From a virus, in IMG/VR virus record IMGVR_UViG_3300048026_000397, positions 1 through 35,213 of that record: DNA of 35,213 nt; one strand, 5' to 3'. This document shows, one piece after another, positions 7,293 to 15,401 of the stretch; positions within the stretch are counted from its first letter, which is position 1; each line of letters begins with the position of its first letter. A program made the position numbers and the translations under genes. The notes beneath the pieces were generated by a model. The model worked only from the letters and a program-made list of their open reading frames with translations. It had not been told where the DNA came from and ran no database searches.

Positions 7293-8536
7293 TTACTACC
7301 TGGTGGTTGTGGGATACCCGTGCGTTCTTTTTTTCCAGCTTCGTTCGCCGCAATAATTGCTTCGACGTCTGCTCTGATGTCGTCAAACATTGGGTTGGCT
7401 TCGGCGTAGGCTGCTGCTTTTTGTTGGAAGCCTTCGTGCGTTCCATTTTCTCGGAAATGCTGCTCGGCCAGTCTCGATAGCTCTATGTCGCGCTCTAGTT
7501 GGCGCTCCATAACGATCAACAAATAAGCATTGCCCTGCTCGGTCTTAGCAAGACCTGGAACTGTTGCTACCAAGAAGTCTCTGTCGCCGTCAGACATGGA
7601 ACCTGGCATACCAGCACCACCAGCGGGGTTTCTAACTTCTAAGGCTAATCGCTTGGTCAATGCACCAAACAATTCTTGCTCTCCTATTGTGTCAACATCA
7701 AAACCGACAGATGACATGAGGTTACGGAAGCCCATCAGCTGCTCTTGGCCAGCACCTGTAGCTAGACCTTCTCGCAGTAGCTGCTGCATCAGCCTCACGT
7801 TTTTAATTTTTGCTCGAGCCGAATCACCTGCAGACATTCTGGTCTCGAACCTTTTCGCCAGCCTGTTTTTGTAGGCTAGTGGTTCAATTTTCGATATTTC
7901 TACGTCAGCCTTCGCTTCTTCTTCAGCTGTCACACCAGCTGCCTTCAAGTTGTTCAAATCGTCAGCACCACCCGCTGCTGCAATATCTTGTTGCAGCGGT
8001 GTAGGCTCAATCGCTATATCCACCTCGCCAGTGAAAACGTTTGATTGGCCGAATGTGCCCTTCGGCGCGCCGCTCAATTGACCAAATCCGCCACGCATAT
8101 TTGTCGCCAAATCTGCCAACTCTTCAGTAGGCAAAGTAGTCAAAATTCTTTTCTGCGCATCGGGAAAATAAGGCGATAACGCGGCTACGAGTTGCTCACG
8201 CCTGCTTAGCTCTTGTTGAAATTCTTGTATCTGCAAGCCTTTGTACTGATTGCTTAGCCGCTGGCCTTTTCGCTGCGGGCTCTCATCTAAATACAGGCCG
8301 TATCTCAAAGGCTGCACGATCGCGTTCTGCACAAAATTCGTAACGCCTTCTCGCAAATTACTTGGCGGCACAAAACCTGTGTCGATTTGCGGCATCTGCA
8401 TTTGGCGCATTCTTCGGTCATTAGGGTCAACCGTAGGCAAAGCACCTGCACCGGCGATCTGTCTTTGCGCGGGTGTCATAGTAGGGAACAAACTTTCCGC
8501 TAGCCTGCGCTCTTCTTCATAATCAACTTCCGCCAT
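7289..8536 (-). CDS. Probable internal virion/ejection protein
   Basis: 415 aa, acidic and largely helical. The N-terminal third is Gln/Arg-rich (EFQQELSRREQLVAAL). The C-terminal third has SMSDGDRDFLVATVPGLAK followed by IVMERQLERDIELSRLAEQ, a pattern I associate with phage structural proteins near ejection genes. It overlaps the next gene by 4 bases and the previous one by a single base, so it is part of a tightly packed cassette. I see no lytic transglycosylase or peptidase motif. Function inferred from position only. Confidence 0.58.
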   Translation of the reverse strand: MAEVDYEEERRLAESLFPTMTPAQRQIAGAGALPTVDPNDRRMRQMQMPQIDTGFVPPSNLREGVTNFVQNAIVQPLRYGLYLDESPQRKGQRLSNQYKGLQIQEFQQELSRREQLVAALSPYFPDAQKRILTTLPTEELADLATNMRGGFGQLSGAPKGTFGQSNVFTGEVDIAIEPTPLQQDIAAAGGADDLNNLKAAGVTAEEEAKADVEISKIEPLAYKNRLAKRFETRMSAGDSARAKIKNVRLMQQLLREGLATGAGQEQLMGFRNLMSSVGFDVDTIGEQELFGALTKRLALEVRNPAGGAGMPGSMSDGDRDFLVATVPGLAKTEQGNAYLLIVMERQLERDIELSRLAEQHFRENGTHEGFQQKAAAYAEANPMFDDIRADVEAIIAANEAGKKERTGIPQPPGSK

Positions 8537-8979
8537 TAGATAAGCCCTCGTTGTGCGCTGTTAAAGTAGCCCGTAGGCAGTTGCACTGACTGATTCATCG
8601 CATCAAATTCAGATTGTCCAGCCGCTTGGAATGCACGCATATTTGCCATGCGCTGTTGGAAACGCTTTTCGTCGGCATCTGTCTCGCCATCTAACGCTGA
8701 CGCAAGTTGATCACTTGCGTATTTAGCCGGATCTTGCACAAGCCCTCTGACCGCCTCGATGCTTGGCTGCACTGTCTGCATCGCGTATGCGCCTGGATTG
8801 CTAAAGGCTTCGCCAACCTTGTCAAATCCTGCGCGCGTGCCTTTAAAACTGTCGCCTAGCAACTCGCGCATGGTTTTGTCGTCTGGCGTCGGTAGCTCTT
8901 CCATCTCGCCTTCGCTACTTAACAATGCGTTTGGAAGACCTGCCGCCGTCGAGGCTGCTGACATAAGTTTGTTGAACAT
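8536..8979 (-). CDS. Late-operon protein, unknown function
   Basis: 147 aa. The N-terminus MFNKLMSAASTAAGLPNALL is amphipathic or weakly hydrophobic. The middle is acidic and the C-terminal part has an amphipathic helix (DEKRFQQRMANMRAFQAAG) and QLPTGYFNSAQRG at the end. It lies between two Ala/Gln-rich probable ejection proteins and abuts both. It may be a small ejected protein or an assembly factor. I do not recognise a family. Confidence 0.5.
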   Translation of the reverse strand: MFNKLMSAASTAAGLPNALLSSEGEMEELPTPDDKTMRELLGDSFKGTRAGFDKVGEAFSNPGAYAMQTVQPSIEAVRGLVQDPAKYASDQLASALDGETDADEKRFQQRMANMRAFQAAGQSEFDAMNQSVQLPTGYFNSAQRGLI

Positions 8980-8980
8980 T

Positions 8981-10603
8981 TTAGCTTCCTGGTAATCCGA
9001 CGTTTGTGCTTCGACCTTTGCTAGCGCTCGTCAGCGGATTAGGCAACAAGCCAGCACCACTGCGAAGCACGTCAAACATGCGGAATGGATACTCTCTCGC
9101 TTCTGCAAATCTGCGATAACGATCATCGAGCAGCTGCTGCGCTGCGCCTTGCTGCAGCCCGCCAACGCCTTGTAGCGCCGCTGCGTCCGCGAACTGCGTA
9201 CCGCGCAAGTCGCCACCAAGGTTTGCCAGCTGAGCAGCTGCACCCTGGCGCATGCCAGACGCCTGCATGCCGGCACGTTGATTAGCGAGCGCCGCTTGCA
9301 GGCCAGCGTCTGCGTTGAAGCGCTGAGCGTCGAAGCCTAGCTGCTGGCTGCGTAGCGCCGCGTTTTGGTTAGCCAATGCTGCACGCATTTGCGCGTCCTG
9401 GTTTGCCAGCTGTCCGCGCTGCCCTAGCTGAGCGGCCTGAATGTTGCCTTGCTGCGTCGCTTGTTGCGCTGCCAGGTTGTTTGCTGCGTTTAGCTGTCCG
9501 GCGCGCATAAAGTTTGCGGCTGACGTGGTGTCTGCTGCCAAGCCTGCTTGCTGATTGGCCAGCGCTGCACGCATGTTGGCGCTCTGCGCAGCCAAGCCGC
9601 TTTGCAAGCCCATCTGAGCCATCTGCTGGCTTGCTTGTTGAGCTCGACCTGCAGTGTCTTGCGCTGCCGTCAAAGACGCCCGCTGATTCGCTTGCTGGCG
9701 AGCCAGGTCAGCCTGCAGGTTTTGACCGCCAGCTGTTAAGCCGGCTTGCTGGTTAGCAAGTGCTGCTTGCTGACCAAACTGCGCCGTCTGCATGCCTGCT
9801 TGCTGAGCTCGATTGAGATCCGCCTGCGCTTGCTGCTGCGCGTTCTGGAAGCCCTGCTGGCGCAGGTTGACTGCTGTGTCTGCTGCTTGTCGCGCGAAAT
9901 TCCTGTTCGTTTCAGCCCTGACCAAAGCGTCACGATCACCACCAAACGCACCAGCCGATACGGCACTCGCTGCGTTTTGGTTCTGCGTCATCTGGCGCGC
10001 TCGATCTAAGTCGCCAAGCGCTGCATCAATAACGCCAGAATCGTATTGGTTTTGATAAGGCGTCAGATCCGTTTGCGCCAGGCTTTGCCCTGCAACCGTT
10101 TGGCCCTGCACCTGTTGTGCTTGCACTGGGTTCAAGCCACCGATTTGTTGAGCGCTGACACCTTGGCTTTGAATGTTACCGACACCCACTGGCCCTGTTG
10201 GGCCTACTCGCTGCGCACTCACGCCTTGCGCTTGTACCCGCTCGTTATCAATCGGAGCAAAGCCAAATCCGCTCTGCACGTTCGATGCGCCTACATTGCC
10301 AACTTGTCCTGGCGCAGTGATCGACCCAGCGGTTACTTGCGAGGGCTGAAAGCCTGTCTCTGCTCGAGTCGTTGCAATGGCGTCGTTTATCTCGCCCTGG
10401 CCTACGCCAGCACGCGCAGTATCTGCGGCCATGTTCATGCCTTCTAGCTGCGCAGGCGCCAAGGGCGCAATCGTTGCGTAGTTATATGGCGTGTATGGCG
10501 TTGCAGCAACACGTTGCCCTTGTCGGAACGTGTCGGTCAGCATGCCTTTAAGCTCTGGATCGAATGTTTGCTCAGAGCTCTGCTTGTTTTTGCCTAGACT
10601 CAT
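8981..10603 (-). CDS. Repetitive Ala/Gln-rich structural protein
   Basis: 540 aa. After an N-terminal region with TPYTPYNYATIAPLAPAQL, residues from about 195 to 490 are almost continuous Ala/Gln/Asn-rich helix. The repeat unit is ALANQ-x-A-x-L/M (several copies, for example RAALANQQAGL, RAALANQNAAL, QAALANQRAGM). The C-terminal DDRYRRFAEAREYPFRMFDVL resembles a segment common in structural proteins of marine podoviruses. A long repetitive helix is compatible with an ejection-tunnel, tape-like or internal-core protein. The encoded repeats make this DNA prone to recombination and assembly error. ATGA overlap with the gene before it. Confidence 0.6.
   Translation of the reverse strand: MSLGKNKQSSEQTFDPELKGMLTDTFRQGQRVAATPYTPYNYATIAPLAPAQLEGMNMAADTARAGVGQGEINDAIATTRAETGFQPSQVTAGSITAPGQVGNVGASNVQSGFGFAPIDNERVQAQGVSAQRVGPTGPVGVGNIQSQGVSAQQIGGLNPVQAQQVQGQTVAGQSLAQTDLTPYQNQYDSGVIDAALGDLDRARQMTQNQNAASAVSAGAFGGDRDALVRAETNRNFARQAADTAVNLRQQGFQNAQQQAQADLNRAQQAGMQTAQFGQQAALANQQAGLTAGGQNLQADLARQQANQRASLTAAQDTAGRAQQASQQMAQMGLQSGLAAQSANMRAALANQQAGLAADTTSAANFMRAGQLNAANNLAAQQATQQGNIQAAQLGQRGQLANQDAQMRAALANQNAALRSQQLGFDAQRFNADAGLQAALANQRAGMQASGMRQGAAAQLANLGGDLRGTQFADAAALQGVGGLQQGAAQQLLDDRYRRFAEAREYPFRMFDVLRSGAGLLPNPLTSASKGRSTNVGLPGS
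9270..9790 (-). repeat. Internal coding repeats within the Ala/Gln-rich protein
   Basis: A degenerate DNA repeat encoding the RAALANQ-type unit recurs at several points (for example around 9280, 9380, 9560 and 9760). The copies differ at third positions, so the repeat is old and maintained at the protein level. Confidence 0.6.
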
Positions 10604-11202
10604 AGTCCTACCATCCCAATGTCAAAGTTGCGGAAGTCTGGCCGTATGTCACCCATGACCGGCGAAGACTCTGAAATAAACGGCCCTGCTGCGGGCATTA
10701 CTGCAGGCCGGTAACTGCCTCCGGCCATGTCCAAAATAGGCATCGACTGACTCGGTGCCTGGTAGTTATCAATCAATTCTTGCGCCGCTTTGCGCTTTCT
10801 CTGACTGACTGATTGCCTATTTACGATTTCCATTGCTTCGGCCAAACCTGCAGGCACTGATGGCCCACCGTACTGCCCGCCTTCGCCGCCAATGCCAACA
10901 TCAAAAATCGTTATCCCATTGGACTGACCGTTACCTGCCGGTTGCCGAGCGGCGACCGGAGCCTGTACTGGTGGCTCGCTGCCAGGCAAAGGAAACTGCT
11001 CGTAATACGCCATGTCAGGTTGCGTGATCTCAGTGCCAGACCCGTAAAAATCTTCTGGCAACGCGGGAGGCGCGGCCATTGCCTGCTCGGTGAGCGAAGG
11101 CCCGCCGCCTTGCTGTAAATCGCCCATCAAGCCTGGGTTAATGCGTAACAATTCTTGCAGGCCGATATTGCTACCGCCGCCGCTGCTTCCGTCTTTGCTC
11201 AT
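10600..11202 (-). CDS. Pro/Gly-rich late protein, unknown function
   Basis: 200 aa if started at the ATG at 11202, which overlaps the upstream stop (ATGA); further-upstream starts would run through the previous gene. Composition is low-complexity: GSSGGGSN near the N-terminus, PLPGSEPPVQAPVAARQPAG in the middle, and several GG-rich stretches. One helical segment reads SQRKRKAAQELIDNY. Probably a flexible virion or assembly protein. No known domain is seen. Confidence 0.52.
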   Translation of the reverse strand: MSKDGSSGGGSNIGLQELLRINPGLMGDLQQGGGPSLTEQAMAAPPALPEDFYGSGTEITQPDMAYYEQFPLPGSEPPVQAPVAARQPAGNGQSNGITIFDVGIGGEGGQYGGPSVPAGLAEAMEIVNRQSVSQRKRKAAQELIDNYQAPSQSMPILDMAGGSYRPAVMPAAGPFISESSPVMGDIRPDFRNFDIGMVGL

Positions 11203-11582
11203 ATCTGCTTGACCAATGTTGTGTGGGCTTCTTCCCAATTCATTTCTTTTAACGCCTTCGTCCAGCCTTTGCGCCCGCTCATGCTGAGCGCGGAGCACTT
11301 CAGACTTTTGGCAAACGAAATCAAACTGGATTCCATATCTTTTATCTCAACCAAATCACCCGCCGCTAGGAAAACATGCAACGCTCTCAGGCGCGGGTAC
11401 TGCACGATCTCAGTGACCAGGCAGCTTTTGCTTGCCGGCCAAAAAAACATGTCGCCGACACTGATCGACTGCAGCACGTCTTCGTATGTGTGCGTGCCGC
11501 CTGCTCGCGCTAGCGCCATCTCTAATAGCTCGCGGTATGGCCCAACGACGTCTTCTGCCGTATGTAAAACTGCCTCGCTCAT
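11199..11582 (-). CDS. Conserved phage protein, possible GNAT-like fold (T7 gp13-type?)
   Basis: 127 aa. It has VGDMFFWPASKSCLVTEI, then LRALHVFLAAGDLVEIKDM, then AKSLKCSALSMSGRKGWTKALKEMNWE. The last segment resembles the C-terminal alpha-beta part of GNAT-like proteins (a conserved GRKGW and an E/H pair), and T7 internal virion protein gp13 has been related to that fold. Position between the tail hub and the ejection block fits a virion or assembly role. Catalysis is not implied. The family call is tentative. Confidence 0.58.
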   Translation of the reverse strand: MSEAVLHTAEDVVGPYRELLEMALARAGGTHTYEDVLQSISVGDMFFWPASKSCLVTEIVQYPRLRALHVFLAAGDLVEIKDMESSLISFAKSLKCSALSMSGRKGWTKALKEMNWEEAHTTLVKQI

Positions 11583-11785
11583 AACGACGTCGCCGAAATG
11601 GTGCCGTCGTTCGCGACAGTGATACTGAATCGCGTGCCGTCAGGGCTCTGCAAAATCAGCCGCTCACTTCGTAACTCGACGTCCTGGTTCTTTTTGCGAT
11701 TCAAGTTGTCAGCCTGCTCAATCAGGTTGTTGCGCTGGTTTTCCTGCACAAAATCATAATTACGCTGCGCCTCGGGCAAGATCAT
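11579..11785 (-). CDS. Small late protein with predicted coiled coil
   Basis: 68 aa. A charged N-terminal helix (NYDFVQENQRNNLIEQADNLNRKK without clear hydrophobic core) is followed by a beta-like tail (LQSPDGTRFSITVANDGTIS). It overlaps the tail-hub stop and the next gene's start by 4 bases each. Likely a small accessory of the tail or hub. No family recognised. Confidence 0.5.
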   Translation of the reverse strand: MILPEAQRNYDFVQENQRNNLIEQADNLNRKKNQDVELRSERLILQSPDGTRFSITVANDGTISATSL

Positions 11786-13278
11786 CGTCTGCTGCCCTCG
11801 CGCACATCGAGCCGCATGTTGCCTACTCGCCAGCTGCTAGGCGTATTGCCGGTGACTGTCATCTGCACCTGGCGCCCCTGAAATCGCACGCTCGTTGGCG
11901 CCGCCATGTCGAACGGGCCAAACGTGCTCTCAGCTGCATTTGGATAAAAACGTGTCTTAAATGTGGCAGTCACGTCGCCCTGGGTTTTTTCGTCAGGGAT
12001 CAACGACGTCGCAACCATCATCCGGTCGCCATTGCCTAGCTGCAGCGGGCCGGTTTGCGCAAAGATGGTGCTGCCAGAGTCGTATGCGTAACCGACTTCG
12101 TGCTCATAGACATAGCCGTCAGCGCTTGTGTAATTAGGGAAAACAAACGCACCAACATCGACGCCAGCCGTGCGGGCCAGGGTGCCAATCTGCCAATGGT
12201 TTTCCATGTAGTTGTAAGAAACGTAACTGTCGTTTTCGCTTGATCCGCTGCTTGGGTAAAACCAAATGATCTCGCTGAAATTGCTGTTTTGGACGGCGTA
12301 AACTTTTGAGCGCTCAGTGACGTTTAGGTTCTCGAAGATGAAGTCGCCGACACTGCTGCGCAGAGGCTGCACGCTGCCGTTGTAGACGAAGAAACCGTTG
12401 TTTCCCATCCAATAAGCCGCGCCGCCAGCTGTCGCGCAAGCGTTGGCGCTAATGACGCCACACGCCGTGCCGACTTGCTGGAAGCCATATATAAATGGCG
12501 GGCCTTGGTATCTGGCAGTATGCGCGTCCGTGTCCGTCAGCAAGAGCGTCTCGCCGCGCATGCGCTTGCCGGCCATCAAGTTACCGTCTGTCGCCAGGGT
12601 GAAACTGCCTGCTTGGTTTGTTGCCGCGGGCGTCCAGACGTTGCTCTGCTCTTGGTCAGAGAACGCGACCTTATTACCTACGCCACCAGCACCTAGTGCA
12701 AAAACAAAACGCTCTGGGCTCACCACAATGGCGTTGTTATCGACAGGCGCATTGCTGAGCATAGCTGCCACTGCGGCGGTGCTGTTGGCCCACTGATAAA
12801 TCTTGCCGTCGCTCGTGGCTGACGCGATGACATATTCGCCAAATGTGTCTAGCGACCAAGTCGTTGCCGGCGTGTAGGCGCCGCTGTCAGGCCGCGGAGT
12901 GTTCCAAGTGCTTGCGCCCCATGTCAGTCCGCCATAGCCCAGGTTCTGCACTGCGTCGGCGTTGCCGGTCGTAAAGCCAACCGGCGTGATGTCTGTCAGA
13001 GCGTTGTCTTCGCCAACAAAGTAAAGGTTCGTGTGCGTGCCTGCGACCGTGCGCCGGTTGCGGCTGTTATCGAGATAAGCGATCAACGCGCGACAGACGC
13101 CAGACATGGCCGACGTTGTGCGAGCACGCCATCCGCCTACCGGCTGCAACGCACCTTCGTACCAGCGCACCAGGTTTGCGTCTGACCAGGTATTGGCCTG
13201 CTGCAAATCGGTGCCGTTTTTTACCACGCCTGGCGGCGGTGCAATGTTAAGAAAAGACACGGTATTCACCGGTTTCAA
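11782..13278 (-). CDS. Tail hub / P22 gp10-like DNA stabilisation protein
   Basis: 498 aa. It is rich in Trp/Tyr/Gly beta-strand segments with repeated GYGGLTWG, ATTWSLDTFGEYVI, FSDQEQSNVWTP and GGAAYWMGNNGFFVY. This is the layout of P22 tail accessory factor gp10 (packaged DNA stabilisation), a beta-propeller-like hub that closes the portal after packaging. The start is uncertain: TTG at 13278, GTG at 13269 or GTG at 13260 are all in frame. It overlaps the end of the endolysin gene by about 20-32 bases. Assignment rests on pattern recognition. Confidence 0.7.
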   Translation of the reverse strand: MKPVNTVSFLNIAPPPGVVKNGTDLQQANTWSDANLVRWYEGALQPVGGWRARTTSAMSGVCRALIAYLDNSRNRRTVAGTHTNLYFVGEDNALTDITPVGFTTGNADAVQNLGYGGLTWGASTWNTPRPDSGAYTPATTWSLDTFGEYVIASATSDGKIYQWANSTAAVAAMLSNAPVDNNAIVVSPERFVFALGAGGVGNKVAFSDQEQSNVWTPAATNQAGSFTLATDGNLMAGKRMRGETLLLTDTDAHTARYQGPPFIYGFQQVGTACGVISANACATAGGAAYWMGNNGFFVYNGSVQPLRSSVGDFIFENLNVTERSKVYAVQNSNFSEIIWFYPSSGSSENDSYVSYNYMENHWQIGTLARTAGVDVGAFVFPNYTSADGYVYEHEVGYAYDSGSTIFAQTGPLQLGNGDRMMVATSLIPDEKTQGDVTATFKTRFYPNAAESTFGPFDMAAPTSVRFQGRQVQMTVTGNTPSSWRVGNMRLDVREGSRR

Positions 13279-13681
13279 TCATGTCGCAGAGCTCGTCCGC
13301 TCGATACCCGACCTGCTCTGCCCAACGGCTTGCGTTGAATTCCGTGCTGGCCCAAAAGTAATCGCCTGACTCCATCGCGGCCAGCGCTTTCTTAAAGCCA
13401 AGCAACTTAGTGAGGCCAAGGTTAAACGCAATGTCGATCATTGCCTCCCGTCGCACACTGTCGAGTTTGCTGTACCAGGTAAATCGATCCGTGAGCTCTT
13501 GCTCGACTCGCTTGATGTCGTTTGCAAGCAGCATGTCGATCTCAGAGTCGCTCAGACCAATACCGCCGCTCTCGTCAATGTTGCGACCGACGCCCACCGT
13601 TACCTTGCCGGCGCTGCATTTGTAGGCGTGGCTTTTGACGCCTTCGTGGCGCTTGAGCATCTTAATAAGTCGTTCACTCAT
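13247..13681 (-). CDS. Endolysin, GH24 lysozyme with E-C-T triad
   Basis: 144 aa from the ATG at 13681; a longer reading would extend into the holin gene. It is a T4/P22-type lysozyme that cuts the N-acetylmuramic acid-N-acetylglucosamine bond in peptidoglycan. Catalytic spacing is E13-x8-C22-x5-T28 (HEGVKSHAYKCSAGKVTVG), the Asp/Cys variant of the usual Glu-Asp-Thr triad, followed by VGRNID. The C-terminal IDIAFNLGLTKLLGFKK also fits the family. There is no signal peptide or SAR segment, so export depends on holin. It overlaps the holin gene upstream and the tail-hub gene downstream. Confidence 0.9.
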   Translation of the reverse strand: MSERLIKMLKRHEGVKSHAYKCSAGKVTVGVGRNIDESGGIGLSDSEIDMLLANDIKRVEQELTDRFTWYSKLDSVRREAMIDIAFNLGLTKLLGFKKALAAMESGDYFWASTEFNASRWAEQVGYRADELCDMIETGEYRVFS

Positions 13682-14159
13682 TACTTGTTTGATCCTTACT
13701 AGAAGCACCGAAGTAGAAACTGATGATTGAGCTAACAATTCCGCCTAAATATCCGAGCACCAGGTTAATCACTGCGTCTGAATTTTGGTTTGGCTCTTGG
13801 ATCGTGACCATGAAAATGTAGCTGCCAAAAAACAGGACGCACATGATCGCGATAAGCCTGGCAGTCCAATCACCGCTAAATCGCTTGCGCGCGTCTTGCG
13901 TGTCTGCTGTCTGCAAGGCAAACACGTCCACGTCTAGCTTTTTCATTTGGACGGCAAAGTCGTTATCTGCGCGTTTGATTTCTGCCAGCTGTTCTGGCGT
14001 AGCGTTTTGCACCGCTTGCTGCAGAGCCTTTGGCTCTGGATCACAATCGAGCGCCTTCGCGATGGCTGACGCCGCAGTGCCGGCCAACGGGCCGCCGAGT
14101 GCTTGCGCAACCGTCGGTGCCAGGCTGCCGATAATTCCTTTGATTGCGTCAAACTTCAT
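13674..14159 (-). CDS. Holin-like protein (GTA-type 3TM holin family)
   Basis: 161 aa. The N-terminus is small-residue rich (GIIGSLAPTVAQALGGPLAG). The middle has the family-typical ATPEQLAEIKRADNDFAVQMKKLDVDVF, here given in part. The C-terminus has two hydrophobic segments (LIAIMCVLFFGSYIFMVTI near residues 102-120 and VLGYLGGIVSSIISFYFG near 135-152) and ends SSSK-like. This matches the family of holins seen in gene-transfer agents and marine phages. The ATG of the endolysin lies within its last codons, so the two lysis genes are coupled. It would form membrane lesions that release the endolysin. Confidence 0.78.
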   Translation of the reverse strand: MKFDAIKGIIGSLAPTVAQALGGPLAGTAASAIAKALDCDPEPKALQQAVQNATPEQLAEIKRADNDFAVQMKKLDVDVFALQTADTQDARKRFSGDWTARLIAIMCVLFFGSYIFMVTIQEPNQNSDAVINLVLGYLGGIVSSIISFYFGASSKDQTSNE

Positions 14160-14177
14160 TCGTTCGTCCTATGTGCG

Positions 14178-14627
14178 TTATCGCGTCAGGTATGCCAGCA
14201 AGAGCGCCAAGGTCATCGGCAGCAAAAATAGAAGAACCGCTAACACCGTCCCCCACTGCCGAATCTCTTTCCAAAATTGTTTTTTTGCTGCCGCTTGTCT
14301 TGCAAGCTCTGCCTGTTTTTCTTTCCTCGCTGCTGCCATTGCGGCCATAGCCTCGCTGTACAGCTGCCCGTTTCCGCTAACCGTGAAGAGATCTTTGATC
14401 TCTTTCATGGTCTCTTGAATGTGTTTTTTTGCTAGCGCCGCCTTGACGGCGTCTGCCTCTGACAGTTTTCCATCGTTGATTGATCGTTGGAGCTCAACCT
14501 CGGCCCCTCCCAGGCTTGATAGATAGCCCGAAATACTCGAGATATCTGAAGTCGTTTCCGCGATTTGCTTGATCGCGCTTGTCGCGGCGTTGACGCCAGC
14601 GACGATTGCCGCAATCTCGCCGATCAT
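14178..14627 (-). CDS. Membrane-anchored lysis-region protein, unknown function
   Basis: 149 aa. The N-terminus has a hydrophobic start (MIGEIAAIVAGVNAATSAIKQ) similar to a class of conserved marine-phage proteins. A long charged helix (about residues 60-120) follows, then one strong transmembrane segment (VLAVLLFLLPMTLALLLAYL, near residues 127-146) and a short Thr-Arg tail. It sits between the holin and a second small membrane protein, so a lysis accessory role (spanin-like or antiholin-like) is possible, but there is no lipobox and no spanin motif. Confidence 0.58.
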   Translation of the reverse strand: MIGEIAAIVAGVNAATSAIKQIAETTSDISSISGYLSSLGGAEVELQRSINDGKLSEADAVKAALAKKHIQETMKEIKDLFTVSGNGQLYSEAMAAMAAARKEKQAELARQAAAKKQFWKEIRQWGTVLAVLLFLLPMTLALLLAYLTR

Positions 14628-14630
14628 GGC

Positions 14631-14837
14631 TTAACCCATTTTCAATAAAATTGGCAACAAAACCGAACCAAGAACGATTGCGTACAAACCAAAAATCAGT
14701 CGCTCAAGTTTTTCAAAATTCTTTGCGCCACTGTCTAGGCGACGTTCTATGTTTTGAAAGCGAACCAGGCACTCGCGTTCATGCGCCTCGATCTCTGCCA
14801 ACGCCTTTTGCGCTAGCTCTTTCTGAGTTGTCGCCAT
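14631..14837 (-). CDS. Small coiled-coil/TM protein (XhlA-like)
   Basis: 68 aa. A charged coiled coil covers about residues 5-45 (ALAEIEAHERECLVRFQNIE), then a single C-terminal transmembrane helix (LIFGLYAIVLGSVLLPILL, about 47-65). This arrangement is that of XhlA/haemolysin-type accessory proteins and small phage holins. ATG and upstream stop overlap (TAATG-like). It lies next to two other candidate lysis membrane proteins, so it is likely part of the lysis cassette. Family placement is by architecture only. Confidence 0.62.
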   Translation of the reverse strand: MATTQKELAQKALAEIEAHERECLVRFQNIERRLDSGAKNFEKLERLIFGLYAIVLGSVLLPILLKMG

Positions 14838-15055
14838 TAGGCAGACTCTTCCTCGTCTTCTTCGACCGCATGCACGAGGTCATGCAAATCGGCTGACCAG
14901 GCGTTTATGGTGCGTTCGCTTTCGATCATCTGAATCTGTAGCTGTTGCTGCTGATCCCGCAACATGCGAACGCGCTGCACAATGATTTGCGCCTCTGGCT
15001 GCAGGTCGCTGAAGTTAAAGTCGGTGTCGCCGATTGTGATTACTGCGTCTTCCAT
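14837..15055 (-). CDS. Small coiled-coil protein (DUF6447-like)
   Basis: 72 aa. The N-terminus VITIGDTDFNFSDLQPEAQ, then a helix VQRVRMLRDQQQQLQIQMIE and an acidic C-terminus. The pattern 'short beta hairpin (I-x-I-x-G-x-x-F/Y) followed by a Q-rich helix' resembles the small DUF6447-type proteins found next to phage tail fibres. It precedes the lysis cassette and follows a fibre accessory gene, so it may belong to the fibre module. Function unknown. Confidence 0.6.
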   Translation of the reverse strand: MEDAVITIGDTDFNFSDLQPEAQIIVQRVRMLRDQQQQLQIQMIESERTINAWSADLHDLVHAVEEDEEESA

Positions 15056-15065
15056 GCTCTATTCC

Positions 15066-15401
15066 TTATGCCGCCCAAGGCGTGCCTGTTGCTGTAGCTG
15101 GGGTAATCTGCGCGTCGATGTTGGCTTGTAGCGATGCTTCGGTTGCATCTTTGTCTACGCCGTCATCCCAGCACCATCCCAACACTTGCGCCTCGGTCAA
15201 ATCGGCATAGGGAGTGTAATCTGAGCTAGACGCATCGTAGGTAAACCCTTGAGTGCCGTAGCTTGTTGCAGTGTAGGTTACAGCGTCATCGCCAGTACCT
15301 TCCGTTTGCTCTGCGTTTACGCGCCAGTGAGCAGTGAAAACACCTCCATCACTCAGTTCGTAATCAGTGGTCGAGATCGTCCAAGTGAAAGTAGCGGTCA
15401 T
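15066..15401 (-). CDS. Fibre-adjacent conserved phage protein (DUF7936-like)
   Basis: 111 aa. It carries FTWTISTTDYELSDGGVFTAHWRV, here split as two strands, then SYGTQGFTYDAS, TPYADLTEAQVLGW and an ending GTPWAA. I have seen this layout in small proteins immediately downstream of tail-fibre genes in marine phages. The ATG overlaps the fibre stop codon by one base. It may assist fibre assembly or be a distal structural protein; neither is demonstrated. Confidence 0.65.
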   Translation of the reverse strand: MTATFTWTISTTDYELSDGGVFTAHWRVNAEQTEGTGDDAVTYTATSYGTQGFTYDASSSDYTPYADLTEAQVLGWCWDDGVDKDATEASLQANIDAQITPATATGTPWAA

